Shown: piece by piece, positions 1-5,036 of the stretch
How positions within the stretch are numbered: position 1 is the first letter of the stretch
Layout: each line of letters begins with the position of its first letter
Assembly (NCBI GenBank): GCA_964588175.1
Contig: CAZPNW010000034.1
Coordinates: 1 to 10,743 of the forward strand
Reading direction: 5' to 3'
DNA from: JBAZTA01 sp964588175
GTDB lineage: Bacteria; Omnitrophota; Gorgyraeia; Gygaellales; Profunditerraquicolaceae
Length of the DNA stretch: 10,743 nucleotides
The notes under the pieces: generated by a model
Databases searched by the model: none
What the model saw: the letters and a program-made list of their open reading frames with translations, nothing else
What the model was told of the DNA's origin: nothing
Translations under genes and position numbers: made by a program

Positions 1-1
1 T

Positions 2-2050
2 GAATTGCCGAATGACGCGGAGTATTTATATTACCGCGGATTGACCTGTGAAAAACTCAATCTTTTTGACAGCGCCCTTGAATCGTATAAAAAGATAGCC
101 GGGTTGGCCCTGCCGCCGCTTCAGGGTTTTATCTCCCTGGCGAAGGAGCGGATGCAGGTCATAGAAAAACAGGTGGAAGGACTGCATATTAAAGATGTCA
201 ACCCCGAGATCAATGCGATCCTGGTCGGGGCGCCCGCGTCGGAAAAATATCCTCAGGCGGGTGCCTTGATCCTGCTTGCCGATGAAGCAGTCGAAGTCTC
301 AGCGGAAAATACCCAGGTCTCGTATGAGCATTACCTGGTCAAGATCCTGAATGAGCGGGGCAAAGATGAATTCTCCGAGGCGCACATCGAGTATGATTCG
401 ACGTATGAAAAACTGGAGGTGGAATACGCGCGGACCATTAAGCCTGACGGCACGCTCGTCGATGTCGGCAGCCGCCATATGCGCGACGTCTCGAAATACC
501 TTAATTTTCCGCTTTACAGTAACGCGCGGATCTTTATCATTTCTTTCCCGGAAATAGCGGAAGGATCGATCGTAGAGTATAAAGTAAGGATCGTGCGTAA
601 CCAGTTGGTGAATAAAAAAGATTTTGCTTTTCCGTATCCCCTCCAGACTTCTCAGCCGGTGATCCAGGCGAATTTTTCCATTACGGTGCCGAAGAACACC
701 GCGCTCCATATTAAAAAGGTCAATGAAAGATATAATGATTTTGGAGCTTCATTAACCCCAATGATCCGGGAAGAAAAAGCCGCGGTGGTATATTCGTGGC
801 AATTCAAGGATATCCCGCAGGTGATCCCTGAATCTGATATGCCGCCGGTTTCGGAGATCAACCCATCGCTGTTGGTTTCCACCTTTGAGTCGTGGAAAGA
901 TATCTATGACTGGTGGTGGCCGCTCACCCGTGACAAGATCGCAGCGGACGCCGCGATTAAGAATAAGGTGAAGGAATTATTGTCTCATGCCGTTTCTGCC
1001 GAAGAGAAAATACGCGCGCTCTGCAGCTTTGCCGCTACGAAGATCCGCTATGTCGCGGTTGAATATGGGCAGGCCGGGTATGAACCGCATAAAGCGGCGG
1101 ATATCTTTCAGAATAAATATGGCGATTGCAAGGATAAGGCGGTTTTACTGGTGACGATGCTGCGTGAAGCCGGCATTGAGGCCTATCCGGTGCTTATCGC
1201 GACAAAAGATGCTTATAACGCCCGGGAAGATTTTCCTTCGATATTGTTTAATCATGCTATCGCGGCGGTGGTATGGGAGGGGAAAATAGTCTTTGTCGAC
1301 CCCACCGCGGAAACATGCGCGTTCGGCGACCTGCCTCAGGATGACCAGGCGAGGACGGTTTTACTCTGTAAAGAACGGGGCTTTGAAGTCCTTACGACGC
1401 CGTTATATGAAGCCGGGCATAATCAGATCAACCAGAATTTATCGCTTACGGTCGAAAGCGACGACCATATTACGGGAGAGAAAATAACCGAGGTTTCCGG
1501 GGTATATAACCAGATGCAGCGGTATTGGGTTCTCTACACGCCTCCGGAATTGATCCATCAGTACCTGGAAGCCAAGATACAGGAAATATCCGTGGGGGCG
1601 CGTTTAGGCAAATATGATATTAAGAACGCCGATGACCTGCACAAGCCTTTATTGCTAGAGTATGCCTTTAGCGGCAGTGAATACGCGACCAGTGCCGGGG
1701 TGCTGCGTATCCTGCCTCAACTGGCATATCTGGACCAATCATTAGTCGCGCAAGCCAGCCGCAGGTACCCGCTTGATTTCGGTTTCCTGAATAATAAAGA
1801 AATGGCGACGGAAATCCAGCTGCCGCCTGATTTTACCGTGAAGTTCCTTCCCGGTAATATCGTAGACGATAATAGCTGGTTCCGTTTTAGCGCGGGATAT
1901 ACCTATAAAAATAAACGTATTTCTTTTAAACAGTCAATTGAATTAAAGAAGACGCTTATTCCGCAGGAAGAATATGCTGATTTTAAGAAGGTATATGAGA
2001 ATCTTGCCCAGAAGATCAAGCAGAAAGTGGTCGTGGAAAGGAAAAAGTAA
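2..2050 (+). CDS. DUF3857 / transglutaminase-like protein, 5' end cut by window
   Basis: The frame is already open at the first codon in the window, so the true start lies upstream. Residue numbers here count from the TTG at position 5. Residues 1-35 look like a TPR helix pair (YLYYRGL, then a second helix with DSALESYKKI). Residues about 95-260 match DUF3857, a beta-rich domain usually found before transglutaminase domains. Residues about 330-435 are a transglutaminase-like fold with a plausible catalytic triad: Cys375 in GDCKDKA, His417 in FNHA and Asp432 in FVDPT. The last 200 residues form a beta-rich tail as in DUF3858-type proteins. Family members are typically exported, but the signal sequence would be outside the window. 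The natural substrate of this family is not established; a peptide or peptidoglycan-like amide is only a guess. The stop is 3 bases before the next gene, and that gene's ribosome site lies in this gene's last codons, so the two are probably co-translated. Confidence 0.9.
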   Translation, partial: ELPNDAEYLYYRGLTCEKLNLFDSALESYKKIAGLALPPLQGFISLAKERMQVIEKQVEGLHIKDVNPEINAILVGAPASEKYPQAGALILLADEAVEVSAENTQVSYEHYLVKILNERGKDEFSEAHIEYDSTYEKLEVEYARTIKPDGTLVDVGSRHMRDVSKYLNFPLYSNARIFIISFPEIAEGSIVEYKVRIVRNQLVNKKDFAFPYPLQTSQPVIQANFSITVPKNTALHIKKVNERYNDFGASLTPMIREEKAAVVYSWQFKDIPQVIPESDMPPVSEINPSLLVSTFESWKDIYDWWWPLTRDKIAADAAIKNKVKELLSHAVSAEEKIRALCSFAATKIRYVAVEYGQAGYEPHKAADIFQNKYGDCKDKAVLLVTMLREAGIEAYPVLIATKDAYNAREDFPSILFNHAIAAVVWEGKIVFVDPTAETCAFGDLPQDDQARTVLLCKERGFEVLTTPLYEAGHNQINQNLSLTVESDDHITGEKITEVSGVYNQMQRYWVLYTPPELIHQYLEAKIQEISVGARLGKYDIKNADDLHKPLLLEYAFSGSEYATSAGVLRILPQLAYLDQSLVAQASRRYPLDFGFLNNKEMATEIQLPPDFTVKFLPGNIVDDNSWFRFSAGYTYKNKRISFKQSIELKKTLIPQEEYADFKKVYENLAQKIKQKVVVERKK

Positions 2051-2053
2051 TTT

Positions 2054-4006
2054 ATGGAAAAGGATCACGAAGCGCTCCGCCATAGAAAATATGTGAGGCT
2101 TGATTCAGTCTTCCCGGTTCAGTTCCGGCTGGTTGGCGCCTCCGATGAACAGGGTTTTCTTTCCGGTTGGCTGCAGGGTTTTACGAATAATATAGGTAAA
2201 GGAGGATTGTGCCTGCGTGTTAACAATCTTTCCCTTGATCTGATCCAGACGATAAAGAACCAATCAACCCGGGTCATCTTAGAGATCGAAAGCCCTTTAG
2301 GGCGGCATCCGGTTTTTGCCCGGGCAAATATTTCCTGGGTCAAAGATGCCGCCTCCGGCGCCAATAAGTACCTTATCGGTTTAAATTATGATTCTATCGA
2401 GCGCGCCGGAAACATCCGGCTCATGCGGTATGTCTGGATGAAAAAGTTATTCATTCCGGTGGTTTATTCGATAATCCTGCTCTTTTCCGCCGCGCTCGTT
2501 TTTAACAGCTATGTTAATGCCAAACTTATCCAGGGTAATAAAACTTTGATCAGCCAGCTGGTGAAGATCCTTCAGGAATCGATAATCGCCAAACAAAAGA
2601 TCACCTCGATCAATAAGGATAAGGATGACCTGCAGCTTAAGATCGAAGCGTTGCAGGTGCGTATCAAGACCGTGGAAGATGAAAAGAATTCTCTTGAAGC
2701 CGGCGCTAAATTGGAAGAGGCCAAGACCATCAAGAAAGTGGAAGAACTTAAAAAATTGATCGGGCAGTTGAAGCAGGAGAAAGCTCCGCTCCAGGAGCAG
2801 TTGATCGATTTGCAGCACCGTGAGACTTCGGTGACGCAAGAATTATTGCGTTTGGATGAGAAAAAAGCGACTTTGCAGAAAGAAAACTTTAATAAAATGT
2901 ATCAATGGCTGAGTTTGCATCAAAATCCCCGGACAGGCCTGACGATGAGTTTTGAGGGCGACGCGAATGTCGACGGTTGGGCGTTTACCTATGACCAGTC
3001 CCTGGTGATCCAGGCTTTTACGAATTTCTCCGATTATGAGCGGGCGAAGAAGACGCTCGAGTTTTATGCGCGCAAAGCCAAGAGAAGGGAGGGGCTTTTT
3101 GTCAATGCCTATGATGCTCAAGACGGCAGCCCCGCGGAATATATTGTGCACAGCGGCCCTAATATCTGGCTGGGGATCGCCATACTCCACTATACGAAGA
3201 AAACGCTCGATACCCAGTATATGAAATTAGCTGAAGAAATCGCCCAGGTTATGATCACTTTGCAGGGCCAAGACGGGCAAGGGGGGATCCGCGGCGGGCC
3301 TAATATCAGCTGGTATTCTACCGAGCATAACCTGGATGCGTACGCGTTCTTCAATATGTTGTATGTAATGACCAAGAAACAGCAGTATGCAGATGCGCGG
3401 GATAAGGTGTTTAGTTGGTTACTCGGGCATATCTATGATAAAGTCGATACCCCGATCATCCGCGGTAAAGGAGATTCAACGATCGCGACCGATACGTACG
3501 CATGGGCGATCGCAGCGCTGGGGCCTGATAAATTGGAAGAAAATGCGATGCATCCCGATAAAATAATTGAATTTGCCGAGGAAAATTGCGTGGTGACAGT
3601 CCCTTCGGTTGGCCCGTCAGGAGAAGCGATCACGATCAAGGGTTTTGATTTTGCTCCGCAGCGGCACCTCTCCCGGGGAGGCGTGATCTCCACCGAATGG
3701 ACCGCTCAAATGATACTGTCATTTAAAATAATGGCGGATTATTATAAGAAAAAAGATATGCTCGGCAAAGCAAAGGTTTATGATCAAAAAGCTAACGAAT
3801 ATATGGTCGATCTGTGCACGTTGATCATTTCCAGCGCTTCTCCTTCCGGCCAGGGGGAAGGATGTCTGCCGTATGCATCTGCCGCATCCGTTGATACCGG
3901 CCATGGATGGTCGACTCCGGCGGGAAAAAAGACAGGCGCTGTTTCAGGAACGGTCTATACGTTGTTCGCGTATTATAATTATAATCCTTTGGAACTTGAG
4001 AATTAG
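2054..4006 (+). CDS. PilZ-like domain, membrane helix, coiled coil and C-terminal alpha/alpha toroid protein
   Basis: I do not recognise this as a named gene. Residues about 8-125 look like a PilZ domain: an RxxxR pair (Arg11, Arg15) and NNIGKGG at 45-51, which fits the [D/N]xSxxG motif except that Ser is Gly. PilZ domains commonly bind cyclic di-GMP; binding here is inference. One hydrophobic helix spans about 132-154, preceded by Arg/Lys residues, so the N-terminus should be cytoplasmic and the rest periplasmic. Residues about 160-280 are a charged coiled coil. Residues about 285-645 form repeated helical hairpins with conserved-looking aromatic and acidic spots (FTYDQSLV 311-318, STEHNLDAY 422-430, STEWTAQM 546-553), resembling (alpha/alpha)6 toroids of glycoside hydrolases, lyases or epimerases. 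The ATG start has AAAGGA 11 bases upstream, inside the previous gene. No catalytic mechanism can be assigned. Confidence 0.85.
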   Translation: MEKDHEALRHRKYVRLDSVFPVQFRLVGASDEQGFLSGWLQGFTNNIGKGGLCLRVNNLSLDLIQTIKNQSTRVILEIESPLGRHPVFARANISWVKDAASGANKYLIGLNYDSIERAGNIRLMRYVWMKKLFIPVVYSIILLFSAALVFNSYVNAKLIQGNKTLISQLVKILQESIIAKQKITSINKDKDDLQLKIEALQVRIKTVEDEKNSLEAGAKLEEAKTIKKVEELKKLIGQLKQEKAPLQEQLIDLQHRETSVTQELLRLDEKKATLQKENFNKMYQWLSLHQNPRTGLTMSFEGDANVDGWAFTYDQSLVIQAFTNFSDYERAKKTLEFYARKAKRREGLFVNAYDAQDGSPAEYIVHSGPNIWLGIAILHYTKKTLDTQYMKLAEEIAQVMITLQGQDGQGGIRGGPNISWYSTEHNLDAYAFFNMLYVMTKKQQYADARDKVFSWLLGHIYDKVDTPIIRGKGDSTIATDTYAWAIAALGPDKLEENAMHPDKIIEFAEENCVVTVPSVGPSGEAITIKGFDFAPQRHLSRGGVISTEWTAQMILSFKIMADYYKKKDMLGKAKVYDQKANEYMVDLCTLIISSASPSGQGEGCLPYASAASVDTGHGWSTPAGKKTGAVSGTVYTLFAYYNYNPLELEN

Positions 4007-4010
4007 CTGT

Positions 4011-4173
4011 CGGTGCCGCAGCCGATAACACCGCCGCGCAGATTGCACCCAGCCTAATTGGAATGGCTGGGTATGCCGCTTTTCTGCGGCAAAATTGCGC
4101 CGGTGCGCGCTTTCTGTCCAGCAAGGACGCACCCAGCATTCCTGTTAAGCTGGGGTGCTGCGCAGCCGATAAC
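4011..4173 (+). repeat. Intergenic hairpin array bounded by a 13-bp direct repeat
   Basis: This stretch between two genes is almost wholly made of small inverted repeats. In order they are: 4047-4054/4065-4072 (ACCCAGCC with GGCTGGGT), 4074-4079/4086-4091 (TGCCGC with GCGGCA), 4097-4100/4105-4108 (GCGC twice), 4116-4119/4125-4128 (GTCC with GGAC), 4129-4137/4149-4158 (GCACCCAGC with GCTGGGGTGC, one G bulged) and the perfect palindrome GCTGCGCAGC at 4157-4166. The first and fifth hairpins are inverted copies of each other, sharing ATTCC in the loop when one is reversed. The 13-mer CGCAGCCGATAAC occurs at 4017-4029 and again at 4161-4173, both preceded by GGTGC. None of the stems is followed by a T run on the + strand, so simple terminators are unlikely. 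A REP-type element or structured RNA leader is possible. Confidence 0.7.
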
Positions 4174-4180
4174 CGAGTAT

Positions 4181-4867
4181 ATGCCTTCTGTATTATTTTC
4201 AATTTATAACAAGTTATACAAGCATTTCGGGCCGCAACATTGGTGGCCGGCAAAGAGCTCTTTGGAAATTATCGTTGGCGCGGTCTTGACGCAGAATACC
4301 AGCTGGTTGAATGTCGAGAAAGCGCTTGGAAACCTGAAAGCGAAGAAAGTGTTGTCTTGCGGGAAGCTATACGCTTTGCCTTTAAAGACGTTAGCCGTAT
4401 TGCTTGTCCCGGCGGGATATTATAATATAAAGGCCCGCCGCCTGAGAAATATCCTGCAATACCTGTTTTCTCGCTATAGAGGAAGCCTTAGAAAAATGTC
4501 GGTTGTTGCGTTGCCTCTGTTGCGTGAAGAATTGCTTTCAGTCAACGGGATCGGGCCTGAAACCGCGGATGCGATCTTGCTTTACGCATTCGGAAAACCG
4601 GTGTTTGTCGTAGATGCCTACACGAAAAGGATATTTCTCCGGCATGGCCTGATAGCGGAAAATGCCGATTACCATACCGTACAGTCTTTATGTATGAGCA
4701 GGCTTAAACCCGATGCGCCGCTTTATAATGAATTTCATGCTCTTTTGGTCCGAGTAGGCAAGGAGTTTTGCCTGAAAAGGAAGCCTTTATGCCGGTATTG
4801 CCCGTTGAATACGACACAAGTCGCCCCTCGACAAGCTCGGGGTAAACAGGTCACAAGACACAAGTAG
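4181..4867 (+). CDS. Endonuclease III-like HhH-GPD DNA glycosylase (COG2231/MagIII type)
   Basis: A 228-residue base-excision repair glycosylase. The N-terminal FGPQHWWPA and VLTQNTSW segments, the helix-hairpin-helix GIGPETAD (123-130) and the catalytic Asp145 in VVDAYTKR are typical of the endonuclease III relatives in COG2231, which includes Helicobacter MagIII. The Lys that makes endonuclease III a lyase is replaced by Glu127, so a glycosylase without lyase activity is expected, perhaps acting on alkylated purines. The Fe-S loop keeps C197-x6-C204-x2-C207, but the position of the fourth cysteine (x5) is Gln213. The last 15-20 residues are encoded by repeat-like DNA, not family-like sequence. 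I start at ATG 4181 because homology begins there; an in-frame TTG at 4058 would only add translated repeat DNA. No clear ribosome site precedes 4181. The missing cysteine could mean no cluster or a damaged 3' end. Confidence 0.85.
   Translation: MPSVLFSIYNKLYKHFGPQHWWPAKSSLEIIVGAVLTQNTSWLNVEKALGNLKAKKVLSCGKLYALPLKTLAVLLVPAGYYNIKARRLRNILQYLFSRYRGSLRKMSVVALPLLREELLSVNGIGPETADAILLYAFGKPVFVVDAYTKRIFLRHGLIAENADYHTVQSLCMSRLKPDAPLYNEFHALLVRVGKEFCLKRKPLCRYCPLNTTQVAPRQARGKQVTRHK
4813..4865 (+). repeat. REP-like hairpin flanked by 9-bp direct repeats
   Basis: The exact 9-mer GACACAAGT occurs at 4813-4821 and 4857-4865, enclosing 35 bases. Inside, CCCCTCGACAAGCTCGGGG (4824-4842) can fold into a six-pair stem (4826-4831 with 4837-4842, one T-G wobble) with loop CAAGC. 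From memory it resembles the short CTTCGACAAGCTCAGG-type palindromes scattered through many bacterial genomes. The whole element lies within the reading frame of the glycosylase and supplies its last codons and part of its stop codon. The flanking repeat looks like a target-site duplication, but 9 bp could also arise by slippage. Confidence 0.5.
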
Positions 4868-4878
4868 CCGATAGTCTG

Positions 4879-5000
4879 TGGTTTCAGGTTGTGGCTAAGG
4901 TTAAGATATTAGTTTGGTTGTTGGGTTAGGTCATTGGGTTTTTTAACGCCAACTACTTTACCTAACTACTAAACTAACTGCTTAACCATAACCTAAACCA
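4879..5000 (+). repeat. Long imperfect inverted repeat, G/T-rich left arm and A/C-rich right arm
   Basis: The left arm (4879-4937) pairs with the right arm (4949-5000) around a loop of about 11 bases. My hand alignment gives about 45 of 52 paired positions, counting G-T wobbles, with a 1-base bulge at 4885 and a 6-base bulge at 4895-4900. The best segments are TGGTTT, TTAAG and TTAGTTT with their complements. The arms are low in complexity, built from GGTTAGG-like words on the left and CCTAACC-like words on the right. It lies between the glycosylase stop and the next gene, and may act as a transcription barrier or as a repeat element. It lacks the 3' T run of a standard terminator. Confidence 0.7.
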
Positions 5001-5009
5001 AAATCAAGG

Positions 5010-5028
5010 TTATATTATAAACCAGGAG
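5010..5028 (+). promoter_or_regulatory. Possible -10 region and ribosome binding site of the M1-barrel gene
   Basis: The A/T-rich TATATTATAAA at 5011-5021 could contain a -10 box, and AGGAG at 5024-5028 lies 8 bases before the ATG at 5037. The ribosome site is convincing. The promoter is weak evidence only: I see no good -35 box, and a start this close would leave almost no leader. Confidence 0.3.
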
Positions 5029-5036
5029 TTGCCGGT

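Noticed and set aside
4074..4091. Hairpin TGCCGC/GCGGCA as rho-independent terminator of the toroid gene
   Set aside because: The stem is short and is followed by AAAA, not a T run, on the + strand; on the other strand there is no T run either.
4058..4180. TTG-initiated N-terminal extension of the glycosylase
   Set aside because: The added 41 residues are a translation of the hairpin array and show no family similarity; homology starts at the ATG at 4181.
3825..4253. Minus-strand open frame across the toroid gene end and hairpin array
   Set aside because: It overlaps two well-supported + strand genes and repeat DNA, and its sequence has no recognisable domain.
4925..4968. GTTAGGT and ACCTAAC as integron attC core sites
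   Set aside because: Both 7-mers fit the core consensus, but attC requires RYYYAAC first and GTTRRRY last on one strand; here the order is the opposite, and no integrase or cassette array is seen.
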